From Acidithiobacillus sp. (GTDB lineage Bacteria > Pseudomonadota > Gammaproteobacteria > Acidithiobacillales > Acidithiobacillaceae), in the NCBI RefSeq assembly GCF_023256195.1, contig NZ_JAGDWX010000010.1, forward strand, positions 62,001 to 126,000: a stretch of 64,000 bases of DNA, in the 5' to 3' direction. A program made the translations under genes and the position numbers. Numbering within the stretch: position 1 is the stretch's first letter; every line of letters begins with the position of its first letter. The notes under the pieces were generated by a model, which worked only from the letters and a program-made list of their open reading frames with translations, did no database searches and was not told the origin of the DNA. Below, one piece after another: positions 21,078 to 30,107 of this stretch.

Positions 21078-22259
21078 TCAGAGTTTGGCATAGGAGTGTA
21101 GACCGCCCAGGAACAGGTCGACACCAATGAAGCAGAAGGTAACCGTCACCAGGCTGATCACCGACCACCACGCCAGGGTATGTCCCGTCGGCCGCGCCGA
21201 GCTCTTCCGCGAACGGAGGTGCAGAAAGGCAGCATAGTTGAGCCAGACGATGAGGGCCCAGGTCTCCTTGGGGTCCCAGGACCAGAATCCGCCCCAAGCC
21301 TTGGCTGCCCAAATGGCGCCGAGAATGGTACCCGCCGTGAAAAATAGGAAGCCGAACATGATCATGGAGCTCATGATACGCTCCAGGCGTTTCAAGTCGG
21401 GCAAGCGTTCCGCCAAGACCGTACCCAGCCGCCCCGCCCGTTCGCGCAAGAGATAGGCCAGTCCGACCATGGCCGCGAGATAGAAATTTGCATACGCGAT
21501 GAACTCACAGGGTACGTGAATCTTGATCCAAAAACTTTGCAATGCCGGTATGACGGGTTGGATCTGATTCTGATGATAGGCGATGCCCACCCACACCAGA
21601 AAAATATCGGCCAACAGAATCATCGGCATGGCAAAGGCACCCAGCCCGCGCTTTTTTTCCTGGGATTCATAGTAGAGGTAGAACAATGCCGTGGTCGTAC
21701 ACAAGAGCACCATGGCATCGTACATATTGGTAACCGGGATGTGCCCCCAGCCAGGGTGCCCCACATAGGTCTGCTTCCAACGAATTGCCAGCCCCGCATA
21801 GCCCAGGACCACTGCAACCCAGGCAAAACGATGCCCCCAGTCGCCACTAAGCTGATGTCCGGCATAGAGATAGCGGTAATAACCCACCGCGCTTAACGCA
21901 ATGGCCAGACTCATCCAGTAGAACATGGAAGTACTTTGAAAAATCCAGTACAGCAGGGCACTGGTCCTTGCCGTATAGCCTAGATCGTACAGTGCCACGC
22001 CCGGCGCTGCCACCGCCAGCACCACCAGAAACAGCCGGCGAAATGCAGGCCAGCGTAAACCGAACCACATCAGGCCGGCATACCATATTCCCAAAATGAT
22101 ATATTGCCAAAGCCAGAAATCGGCACGGAACCACCACCACACCGACACGGACCCGAGGGTGAGAAAAGCTACCCAGATACGTCTCTGCCATTTTTCCTGC
22201 GCTACGTAACCGCTGAAGCTTTCTCTCAGTTGCCCTATGTCCGCCGTATCCAAAGCCAT
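21078..22259 (-). CDS. Cytochrome c biogenesis protein CcsA/ResC (heme handling, WWD domain)
   Basis: 'WAAKAWGGFWSWDPKETWALIVWLNYAAFLHLR' WWD motif. Confidence 0.93.
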   Translation of the reverse strand: MALDTADIGQLRESFSGYVAQEKWQRRIWVAFLTLGSVSVWWWFRADFWLWQYIILGIWYAGLMWFGLRWPAFRRLFLVVLAVAAPGVALYDLGYTARTSALLYWIFQSTSMFYWMSLAIALSAVGYYRYLYAGHQLSGDWGHRFAWVAVVLGYAGLAIRWKQTYVGHPGWGHIPVTNMYDAMVLLCTTTALFYLYYESQEKKRGLGAFAMPMILLADIFLVWVGIAYHQNQIQPVIPALQSFWIKIHVPCEFIAYANFYLAAMVGLAYLLRERAGRLGTVLAERLPDLKRLERIMSSMIMFGFLFFTAGTILGAIWAAKAWGGFWSWDPKETWALIVWLNYAAFLHLRSRKSSARPTGHTLAWWSVISLVTVTFCFIGVDLFLGGLHSYAKL

Positions 22260-22330
22260 AAATACCTCCTCTCACGGTCACGAGTTCACCGCGGCTTGCG
22301 CCCAGGACCCCGTGACCCACAGGCGTACCA

Positions 22331-23197
22331 TCAGGGCCGATAGCCCGGCACGTTGATCTTGATACCGTTACTGATATAACTCATGAAATAATCGAGATTA
22401 CGGTAGTCCACACTCTGCAGCTTCTCAGGCTTGGCACCTACCTTCTTATCGCAACCGATGAAGCGCTTCTGGAACGTGTTCACCGCACCCCAAGCCGCTC
22501 TATAGGTCGGATAATGTGCACTCTGCCCCAACAGCGGCGAGATGATCTGCGCCCGCAGATACTTGCCAGCGTAAGCCACGTGGCAGGTAGCACAGCTGAA
22601 ATTGAGCTGCCCACGCCGCATGAAATAATAGGCTTTGCCCTCTTCAAAGGCCTTGATTGCACCCGGCCCCTGTACCTTCACATCCACGGGCATCCCATTG
22701 GATAGACTGGTAAAATACGTCTGTAAGGCAATCAGACTGGAGCTGCCGTAGCGCAGGGGCTTGAGGTGATTCTGGACGCGGCACGCATTGATGCTCATGG
22801 CCGCTGTGGTTACCTCATGGGTTTTGGCATCGTAATAGGGATAACTCGCGGCTACACCTTTACCGCCATTGGGAAAACACGACGCATAACTCTTGCCGTC
22901 GGGAAACTTCGTATCCCAAAGTTTCTTGCCCTGACTCAAGGTGAGATCGCCCGGATTGAACTGAATAGCCTCCTGATACTGCTGATAGAGACCCTTGTTG
23001 AAGGCATAGCTACCGAGGGCGTACTGCTGCAGACTCATCTTTGGAAACTGCTCCTTGAAGTACTCGTGAAACTCCTTCAAGGTACGTTGCGGACCCACTT
23101 TGGTGTTGCCAAGATCCCACCAATTGATGGTCTGCGCCTGCACCCCAAAGGCCACCGTCCCAAGTGTCAATATCGCAATGACTGTAGTCTTTTTCAT
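22331..23197 (-). CDS. soxA: Sulfur oxidation protein SoxA
   Basis: Signal peptide; RGQLNFSCATCHVAYAGKYLRAQIISP; single CxxCH. Confidence 0.9.
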   Translation of the reverse strand: MKKTTVIAILTLGTVAFGVQAQTINWWDLGNTKVGPQRTLKEFHEYFKEQFPKMSLQQYALGSYAFNKGLYQQYQEAIQFNPGDLTLSQGKKLWDTKFPDGKSYASCFPNGGKGVAASYPYYDAKTHEVTTAAMSINACRVQNHLKPLRYGSSSLIALQTYFTSLSNGMPVDVKVQGPGAIKAFEEGKAYYFMRRGQLNFSCATCHVAYAGKYLRAQIISPLLGQSAHYPTYRAAWGAVNTFQKRFIGCDKKVGAKPEKLQSVDYRNLDYFMSYISNGIKINVPGYRP

Positions 23198-23228
23198 GAT
23201 AACTCCTCCTGGTTACCCCGCCTTATGG

Positions 23229-23618
23229 TCACTTGAGGGACCATAAATAATCCGTCACCAAGCCGATCTGATGGTTCGTCAACACCTTGTCCTTGCCAAA
23301 GCGCGGCATGTTGATGTGGGGAATGACTTTTTCCGGGTCGTAAATAAACTTCGCGAGTTTCTCCCGGTTCTTGAATATCACATGGATGGGCAGCTCACTG
23401 AGATTAGGTCCGACATTGCCCGCCTGCACTCCGCCGGGCAAGACGTGGCATGCCAGACAGTTTCCCTGGGCCTTGTTGAAGGCGATAGTCCTGCCTGCCG
23501 CGATATTGGCGGCGTTGATGGGTGGGATACCAGCAGCAACCGCCAACCCGGTACCCATTACCGTTAAGCAACCTAGGGCCAACACCTGGCCCCATCCTAG
23601 AGCTCTGAACTTTATCAT
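23229..23618 (-). CDS. soxX: Sulfur oxidation cytochrome SoxX
   Basis: AQGNCLACHVLPGGVQAGNVGPNLSEL heme motif; adjacent to soxA. Confidence 0.88.
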   Translation of the reverse strand: MIKFRALGWGQVLALGCLTVMGTGLAVAAGIPPINAANIAAGRTIAFNKAQGNCLACHVLPGGVQAGNVGPNLSELPIHVIFKNREKLAKFIYDPEKVIPHINMPRFGKDKVLTNHQIGLVTDYLWSLK

Positions 23619-25474
23619 GACCTTCTCCTTTTTTCCGTCCGATCCTGCTCCCCTCCAGCCAGTTTCTCGAGGAACTCAGCAAACTGTTCTGAGAAATCTT
23701 CTATATCGCGTGATGCGTCGCCGCCAGCAATAATGCGCGTCTTACCAGCGCTTCCGTCGTCAAGGGCCAGCCACATCCGCTTTCTCGGTACATAAAACAA
23801 AACAAAGATGCCAACCACCAACAATATGCAGGCAAGGTATACGATGGACATACCGGGGTACTTGGTCATTTCCAATCCGGCCGCCCAATGCAGTGACAGA
23901 CCGTGTATGAGCACCAGAAAAGGCAGCGGATACGTATGCAGAGACTGTAGCGCCACGAGGCTTGCGCGAAGGAAAGAATGGTTTTGAATCGGCGACAGCT
24001 CCACACCCTGGCGCTGCTCTACTTGCGCCAGCGTGCGTTGGAACACTGCGGAGCTTGCGACGGCGCCATGGCGCGCTGCGTTTTCCAGAGCTCCCAGGTA
24101 ATGCACGAAGAGAGAGACGCCTTCTTTTGGTCCCATCGGCAATGCGAGAAAATGGAAGCCCTGTCCATGCCCAGAACGATAGGCCACCAATTTATAGTCC
24201 AAGGCGCCGTGAGGCATCGGACGCAGAAAGGTCTTCACCAGGATGGGGGGCTGTCCGTGCCGCAGGACCGTATAACGCGCCACCGGCCCCATGTTGACCA
24301 TCCCATGCCCGGGACGCGCCGGCAGCCCCACCGAGCTGCGCGGCAAGACATTTTCTACCTTCAGGTCGTCCACCTTGAGGGTATATGCGCCAGCACCCGT
24401 GACCAGGCTCTGGCCGACGCGCGCTCTGAGGAGGGTGGCGGACGCATCGGGTGCCAGCAGCGAGTAACTCACCAGATGCAGCGTAGAGGGATCGGCGTTG
24501 TAGCTGGACTGGTAGATGTTGACCCCATCTACCGTCAGCGGATGATTGACACGAACGTCGTGTGTCTTCAAGACTCTGCCGTCGGGCTTGAGCACCGTCA
24601 CCTTGGACACATAATCCTTCGCAAGACCGTCGCGATAATGCGTTACCCGAAAGCTGTCCAAGCGGACGATGAAAGGCAGCTGCTGCACCAGAAATCCATC
24701 TCCCACCAACTCAAACATGGCGTTGACGCTTTGTCCCACGGGAATGGTAATGATGCCGCGAAAGGACGACTGCTGCGGTGACAGCCAACGATCCTTGGGC
24801 ACCTTGGACAAGGGCAAGGCGAAATCCTGCTCCGGCTTTACGGCGCCAGTCCATTGCGCTATTTTCAGGGGAATATTGGCGTTGTACAGCGCTCCCGCGC
24901 AAAACAGAATGATGGCAACGTGGGTAAAGATGTAACCAAAACGATAATAGCGTCCTTTTTTTGCCGACAACAGCAGCCTGCTATCCTGTGCGGCCAGGCG
25001 GCGGACGACATAGCCCTCTTCCTTCAATAGATCCACGGCCTTATCAAAAACGGCGCCAACCGGCTGCGAGACCGTCGCTTCGTAATGGAGGGGTTTGGCG
25101 GCGATGGCGCGCGTGCTGATGCCAGACTCATGCCGAAACATATCGCGCAGCATGTGGGGGGTATTGCGCGCCACACAGGACGTCGTCGACAGCACCAGGA
25201 AGGCAACGATACCCATATACCAGCCACAACGGTAGACGTCATAAAGGTCGAGATTACCGAAGATCTGATACCAAAAAGGACCGAACTGTTGCAGGTAATG
25301 CGCTGTGGATTCCTGCTGCGGAAGGATGGTACCGATGACGGATGCTATGGCCACAAAGAGCAGCAGATGCACCGCCAAGCGCATGGATATGAGAACCTCC
25401 CACAAAACCCGAGCACGCGGTCGCTGGAATGGACCCACATAGACCGCGTCACGGCTGCTAGCCATTTTGGACAA
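23615..25474 (-). CDS. Cytochrome c biogenesis protein ResB/Ccs1
   Basis: 'SMRLAVHLLLFVAIASVIGTILPQ' ResB N-terminus, partner ccsA in same cluster; ATGA-type overlap with soxX. Confidence 0.92.
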   Translation of the reverse strand: MSKMASSRDAVYVGPFQRPRARVLWEVLISMRLAVHLLLFVAIASVIGTILPQQESTAHYLQQFGPFWYQIFGNLDLYDVYRCGWYMGIVAFLVLSTTSCVARNTPHMLRDMFRHESGISTRAIAAKPLHYEATVSQPVGAVFDKAVDLLKEEGYVVRRLAAQDSRLLLSAKKGRYYRFGYIFTHVAIILFCAGALYNANIPLKIAQWTGAVKPEQDFALPLSKVPKDRWLSPQQSSFRGIITIPVGQSVNAMFELVGDGFLVQQLPFIVRLDSFRVTHYRDGLAKDYVSKVTVLKPDGRVLKTHDVRVNHPLTVDGVNIYQSSYNADPSTLHLVSYSLLAPDASATLLRARVGQSLVTGAGAYTLKVDDLKVENVLPRSSVGLPARPGHGMVNMGPVARYTVLRHGQPPILVKTFLRPMPHGALDYKLVAYRSGHGQGFHFLALPMGPKEGVSLFVHYLGALENAARHGAVASSAVFQRTLAQVEQRQGVELSPIQNHSFLRASLVALQSLHTYPLPFLVLIHGLSLHWAAGLEMTKYPGMSIVYLACILLVVGIFVLFYVPRKRMWLALDDGSAGKTRIIAGGDASRDIEDFSEQFAEFLEKLAGGEQDRTEKRRRS

Positions 25475-26216
25475 GCTCCCCAGGTGCTGCGTGGTTATCT
25501 TTCTCCATGGGCTTTAGGAACCACATCTGTAACAGACTCAGAGCCATCCCCAGCAGAGCCACCGGACAGGATAAAATACCCCCTACCAGTACCAGCCAAA
25601 CGAAGTCCGGATTCTGCTTCGTCAGAAACCAACCGGCGAAATCCAGAAAAAATGCCAGGAATGGCAGACCGACCACCAGGATCTTCAGCCAGACCGGAGT
25701 CCGCGTACGGACAAATATCCAGCCCGCCAAGAAGTAAATCACGCCCAGGGTGCTCAGGTGGATCATCCCGTTCATCAGCATCGCAGAATACGGCATCCCC
25801 ATATCCACGTGTGCCTGGCTTTTGAGAAGCGTGAACGTACCGATGTTCGGCATGCCTATGGCGTGGCACTTCAGGCAGTTGCCATTGATCAAGGGTCGCA
25901 CCTGCTGCTGGTAATAGCTTTTGCTCTCACCTCCTTTCACCCACCGGTTGACCACCGATTCCATTTTGCCACGTTCGTCGACGGGAACATGCGCCATGAC
26001 CATCATGCTGGGCAACATGGTCTGCAGCTTACTGGCGCTGCGGTTGCCGTAATAATGAATGACCAGGTCCTGCATCTGGACGCCGGGCTTACCGTTAAGC
26101 CCGGCTATTGAGATATAGGTATACGCCTCGGCGCACAGCAATCCCAGACCCACCAGAAAGATAAAGCCTGAGAACAGTATCTTTTCCACCAAACTCAGGT
26201 CGGGCAGACTTTTCAT
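25458..26216 (-). CDS. Membrane-anchored c-type cytochrome-like protein of unknown function
   Basis: Signal anchor, NCLKCH heme motif, then ~4 TM helices; between soxB and resB. Confidence 0.7.
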   Translation of the reverse strand: MKSLPDLSLVEKILFSGFIFLVGLGLLCAEAYTYISIAGLNGKPGVQMQDLVIHYYGNRSASKLQTMLPSMMVMAHVPVDERGKMESVVNRWVKGGESKSYYQQQVRPLINGNCLKCHAIGMPNIGTFTLLKSQAHVDMGMPYSAMLMNGMIHLSTLGVIYFLAGWIFVRTRTPVWLKILVVGLPFLAFFLDFAGWFLTKQNPDFVWLVLVGGILSCPVALLGMALSLLQMWFLKPMEKDNHAAPGELVQNG

Positions 26217-26226
26217 GACAGTGGGC

Positions 26227-27960
26227 TCACAGATCGTATTCTTGCGGATAGGCTATTCCCGGGTTGCCTTTCATGTTCTTGGTTAGAACCGGATTGTCGC
26301 GATGATCGACACGGACGGTTTTCTTGTCCTTCAGCCATTTGGAGAAGATGTCCCAGACCGGCGTACCCTCCACCTTCTGCATGGCAGCCCAGCCGGCGAC
26401 CTTGTATTTCTTGCTCGGATGCACCATCTTTCCGCCCACCCGTAGATCGGTGATACGCTTGTTGATAGTCTCTGCAGGGTTGAAGGTATACTGAATATTC
26501 CCCACGCGAATCATATCGCCACCCTGAATGTAATAGGGGTCTGGATTGAAAAGATTGTCCGCCACCTGTTCCATGACGTTCTTCAATTCGGCACCGGTGT
26601 ACTCCGTAACGGTAACCTCCGGATAGGTGATAGCCGTCTGGCCCATGACGTCTTCCATGGTGATGGTTTCTCCCGGAAGCTTGGTATAGCCCCAGCGGAA
26701 GCCCGGTGAGAAGGCCGCCTCACAATCCAATTCTTCACGCAGAGCATTACAGATGAGCTGATCGAATGTACCGTTGAAATTATCCCGGCGGTATAGCAGA
26801 CTCTCCGTTACCGCGAGGGGTTCCGCCAGCTTCTCAGCGTAGGGCGCACGTACCTTCTCGATATACGCAGACATCTCCGGATCAGCCGGTATCATGTTGG
26901 ACAGAATGGGAAGGTAGTAAAAGCGGAATCCCTTCAGACGCCCTTTACCCACGTCCAGATCGAAACGCGCCAGAAATTTACCGTTGGTACTGGTGTTGAT
27001 GATGAGCGTCTTGTTCACCATCACGGGCTTGGGCCCCATGATTTCGTGGGTGTGACCACCGAGGATGATGTCGATCCCGTTTACCTGGGAAGCCATCTTC
27101 TTGTCCACATCGGCACCATTGTGGGACAGCACTACCACGACATCGGCGTGATGTTTTTCGCGGCATTCGTCCACCATCTTCTGCATGTGTTGGGGATGGA
27201 TGCCAAAAGACCACTTGGGAATGAAGTAGGCCGGATTTGCTATGGGGGTAAAGGGAAAGGACTGGCCTATGATGGCCACCTTGCGGCCATTGATCTCACG
27301 AATATCGTAGGGATCGAAGACCGGCTCGTCCCAGGGGATGGTAAAGACATTCTGCGACAGGAATTTTGCCTGGAGTTTGTGCTTGAGCAGATATTCCACC
27401 CGATCGGCGCCGTAAGTGAACTCCCAATGACCGACAAAATAATCTTCCTTGAGAAGATTCTGCGCCCCAACCATATCTTCGGCCTTGGTCCACAGACTCG
27501 TCGCCGAGCCCTGCCAAGCATCGCCGCCGTCTAGAAGGATCGCGCGGCTTCCCAGCTGCTCGCGGTAACGTTTGACCAGAGTCGCGATATGCGCGTAGCC
27601 CCCGATTTTGCCGTACTTGTGCGCCATGGCGTCGAAGTCGAGACAGGAAAGCGCGTAGCCTTCCGGAGTGTCCGCCTTGATGCCGTAATAATCCAGCTTC
27701 CACTTACCCACGATGTGCGGCGTCACTCCCCACTCGTGCTGCTGGTGGGTGCCAATATTGGTACCCGGCTCACGCCACCAGACTGGCAAAAGCTGCGCGT
27801 GGGTATCCGTAATATGCAACAGGGTCACGTTGCCGTAGGGCTGAATTTCGTAGGGATCTTTACCCGATCCCCAGGATGCGGCCACCGCGCCGGGCGCCAG
27901 AAATCCGCTGGCACCGGCGACGCCCAGAATGGCCATGAAATCTCTTCTCGATAGGTTCAT
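26227..27960 (-). CDS. soxB: Thiosulfohydrolase SoxB
   Basis: Tat signal SRRDFMAILG; DTHAQLLPVWWRE, 5'-nucleotidase-type metallophosphoesterase fold GGHTHE. Confidence 0.95.
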   Translation of the reverse strand: MNLSRRDFMAILGVAGASGFLAPGAVAASWGSGKDPYEIQPYGNVTLLHITDTHAQLLPVWWREPGTNIGTHQQHEWGVTPHIVGKWKLDYYGIKADTPEGYALSCLDFDAMAHKYGKIGGYAHIATLVKRYREQLGSRAILLDGGDAWQGSATSLWTKAEDMVGAQNLLKEDYFVGHWEFTYGADRVEYLLKHKLQAKFLSQNVFTIPWDEPVFDPYDIREINGRKVAIIGQSFPFTPIANPAYFIPKWSFGIHPQHMQKMVDECREKHHADVVVVLSHNGADVDKKMASQVNGIDIILGGHTHEIMGPKPVMVNKTLIINTSTNGKFLARFDLDVGKGRLKGFRFYYLPILSNMIPADPEMSAYIEKVRAPYAEKLAEPLAVTESLLYRRDNFNGTFDQLICNALREELDCEAAFSPGFRWGYTKLPGETITMEDVMGQTAITYPEVTVTEYTGAELKNVMEQVADNLFNPDPYYIQGGDMIRVGNIQYTFNPAETINKRITDLRVGGKMVHPSKKYKVAGWAAMQKVEGTPVWDIFSKWLKDKKTVRVDHRDNPVLTKNMKGNPGIAYPQEYDL

Positions 27961-27992
27961 GCGGCTATACTCCTGTTATGAAAACGCGCGAT

Positions 27993-28322
27993 TCAGGCGA
28001 CGGTGATCTTGGCCTCCGCCGTCCAGGAACCACCCTGGTTATCTTTCCAGGTCATCGCCAGGGTGCCACTGCGTTCTGCCCGCATCTTGAAGGCAAGGTA
28101 AGGATTGGCACTGATGGCCGTACTCCAGTCCAGATGGCAGAGCGGTTTACCGTCGAAAGTCGCCGTCACCGTCTGAATGAAGTGGGCCGGAATCAGCTTA
28201 CCCTCCTTGTTCTTCTGCAAGCCCGTCGTCATCGGATTCATGATCAACGAACGGACCTCCACCACCTCCCCCTTTTTTGCGTGGGCAGGCATACGGATCA
28301 TCGGATTACCTAAATCAGCCAT
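27993..28322 (-). CDS. soxZ: Sulfur carrier complex protein SoxZ
   Basis: NPMIRMPAHAKKGEVVEVRSLIMNPMTTG. Confidence 0.95.
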   Translation of the reverse strand: MADLGNPMIRMPAHAKKGEVVEVRSLIMNPMTTGLQKNKEGKLIPAHFIQTVTATFDGKPLCHLDWSTAISANPYLAFKMRAERSGTLAMTWKDNQGGSWTAEAKITVA

Positions 28323-28371
28323 GGGTCAGTCTCCCGTAGAATAAAATGCTAGAATCCAATCACCGGCACAA

Positions 28372-28866
28372 TCAGCCGCCGCAACCGCCAATGGTCACTT
28401 TGACTTCCTGCGGTTTTGAGCCCATCAGTTCACCCTTGTTGGTGCGCGCCACGGCCCGAACCATATCGGTCTTGGCCATCTTGATACGCTGCTGGAAATA
28501 AGCGCGACCATTTTCTGGACTGAAGAAAAATGCACTCGCCAAAGGCGTTGGATTGTGATCTACATAGAGAAATACGGCGTCTATGTAATTATCTGCTGTC
28601 ATCGGATGATCCACATCCACGGTGACGGGCACGGCCGCACCATTTTCGGCAATGGTAGGCGCTGTCAGGTGGACCGCGGCAGACTCAGGGACCGTAGTCG
28701 TGCCGATGCTGTCGTGCATGGCTTGGTCCAGGACTTTGGCATCGAACTCCTTGGCCGGCCACCCTGGAACGTTGGCGGCGCGGGCCAGGCTTGGCAACAA
28801 GGCACTACCAGTGGATACCAGCGCCGAAACCAACACAGATTGCTTCAAGAATTTCCTTCTTTCCAT
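28372..28866 (-). CDS. soxY: Sulfur carrier protein SoxY
   Basis: Signal RRKFLKQ; C-terminal swinging-arm motif GGCGG. Confidence 0.96.
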   Translation of the reverse strand: MERRKFLKQSVLVSALVSTGSALLPSLARAANVPGWPAKEFDAKVLDQAMHDSIGTTTVPESAAVHLTAPTIAENGAAVPVTVDVDHPMTADNYIDAVFLYVDHNPTPLASAFFFSPENGRAYFQQRIKMAKTDMVRAVARTNKGELMGSKPQEVKVTIGGCGG

Positions 28867-28915
28867 GACTTTTCCTTCCATATCCATAGGGAACCATTCA
28901 CTCCGGGCACTCGTA

Positions 28916-29428
28916 CTACTTTTTGCCAATATCCGGGATACCCTTCTCCACCCGCGACATGGGTATGCCTTGCAGTACCTTGATGACGGACGTATCCAGA
29001 GCTTCGGCGATCTTTCGACTCTGGGGCGTCAGCGCATAATCCGCGCGCAATCCGTACACCACATAGCTGGTTTGACCTTTGGAGAAAATATCCAGAGTCA
29101 AGGGGCAGCCTGCGGCCACTGGCCATGAACTGTTGATGAGCTTGCTGAAATCGAAGGGATTACAGAATACGATGGCGCGAATGTCGCTGAAGTGGCGCTC
29201 ATTGAAGTGCGGAATCTTCAGCGTTTTCTGCTGCGCCCCGATGAGCTTCAGTATGTTGAGTTTCAACACGATCTTGTAGCCGCCATCGTGCAGCACGCTT
29301 TCCACTTCGTGTGCCGCAGCGGCCATGGGCATATCGATCTTCTCGATATAGACCGGATTGGCTTGGGCAAAGGCCAAGCCCGGCATCAGGCACATTCCGG
29401 CAGCTAGCAGGACAGATTTTGCGGTCAT
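28916..29428 (-). CDS. Secreted DUF302-like protein leading the sox operon
   Basis: Signal peptide MTAKSVLLAAGMCLMPGLAFAQA; DUF302-like body; SD AAGGAG. Confidence 0.65.
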   Translation of the reverse strand: MTAKSVLLAAGMCLMPGLAFAQANPVYIEKIDMPMAAAAHEVESVLHDGGYKIVLKLNILKLIGAQQKTLKIPHFNERHFSDIRAIVFCNPFDFSKLINSSWPVAAGCPLTLDIFSKGQTSYVVYGLRADYALTPQSRKIAEALDTSVIKVLQGIPMSRVEKGIPDIGKK

Positions 29429-29460
29429 TATCATCTCCTTGGGTAAGGCATAGACTCTAA

Positions 29461-29476
29461 AGCAAACTGTATGCCA
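29461..29476 (-). promoter_or_regulatory. sigma54 (-24/-12) promoter of the sox operon: TGGCAT-N5-TTGCT
   Basis: Minus-strand TGGCATACAGTTTGCT; GG and GC separated by exactly 10 nt; 33 bp upstream of first CDS. Confidence 0.8.
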
Positions 29477-29620
29477 AAAGGCTACGATCCAGTCTGTCCT
29501 CCGGATCAGTCTCATTTGTGAACTGTAATATTTATACTTTTTGGATCTCGGCCCAGGCCAACGGGCGGCGTCGGCGATCATCACTTCGGTGAGCCCGTGC
29601 GCCGCTTCGGACGAAAGGGA

Positions 29621-29636
29621 TGTGCCAGATGGCACA
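29621..29636. promoter_or_regulatory. Perfect palindrome TGTGCCA-GA-TGGCACA, candidate enhancer-binding-protein UAS
   Basis: 7-bp perfect arms, ~145 bp upstream of the -24/-12 element. Confidence 0.65.
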
Positions 29637-29670
29637 GCACACCGCGAGGAGTCTCAGCCGAGCGCACGAG

Positions 29671-29708
29671 AAAGGGGCTCAAGGAGGCTCAACCCTCCTC
29701 TTGCCCCC
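29671..29708 (-). terminator. Putative hairpin terminator/attenuator after cyoD
   Basis: Minus-strand GGGGCAAGAGGAGG GTTGAG CCTCCTTGAGCCCC TTTCT; weak U-tract. Confidence 0.5.
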
Positions 29709-29741
29709 AGGCACGTGTCCTGCGAGAGAGCCCCTGGACTG

Positions 29742-30107
29742 TCAATGCATCCCTGGCATCCCAGGAATCATCGGCATGGTGCGTAGATAGAGTTGCGAGA
29801 ACATCCACCAGGTAAGCCCAATGGTGATGACGAATAGGGGGATGAAAGCCACCAGGGCCACGGTATTCCAGATATTGTGCTCAGAAATATCGATATGCAG
29901 CAGAAAATACACCTGAGCAATGACTGCAAAGCCAGCGCAGGCCATGATGGCCAAGAGCAGGGCAAAGGGTGGGAGGGCGTGGCTGGACACCAGGAAGGTC
30001 GCCAGAGCCATCAAGACCGAGGCCAGAATGAAGCCAGTCATATAACCTCGGCGACTGGCCATCTGCACCTCCGGATGATCTATGGGATTGACGTGACCAT
30101 GACTCAT
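29742..30107 (-). CDS. cyoD: Cytochrome bo3-type quinol oxidase subunit IV
   Basis: Small 3-TM protein; MSHGHVNP start; ATGA overlap with cyoC. Confidence 0.85.
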   Translation of the reverse strand: MSHGHVNPIDHPEVQMASRRGYMTGFILASVLMALATFLVSSHALPPFALLLAIMACAGFAVIAQVYFLLHIDISEHNIWNTVALVAFIPLFVITIGLTWWMFSQLYLRTMPMIPGMPGMH

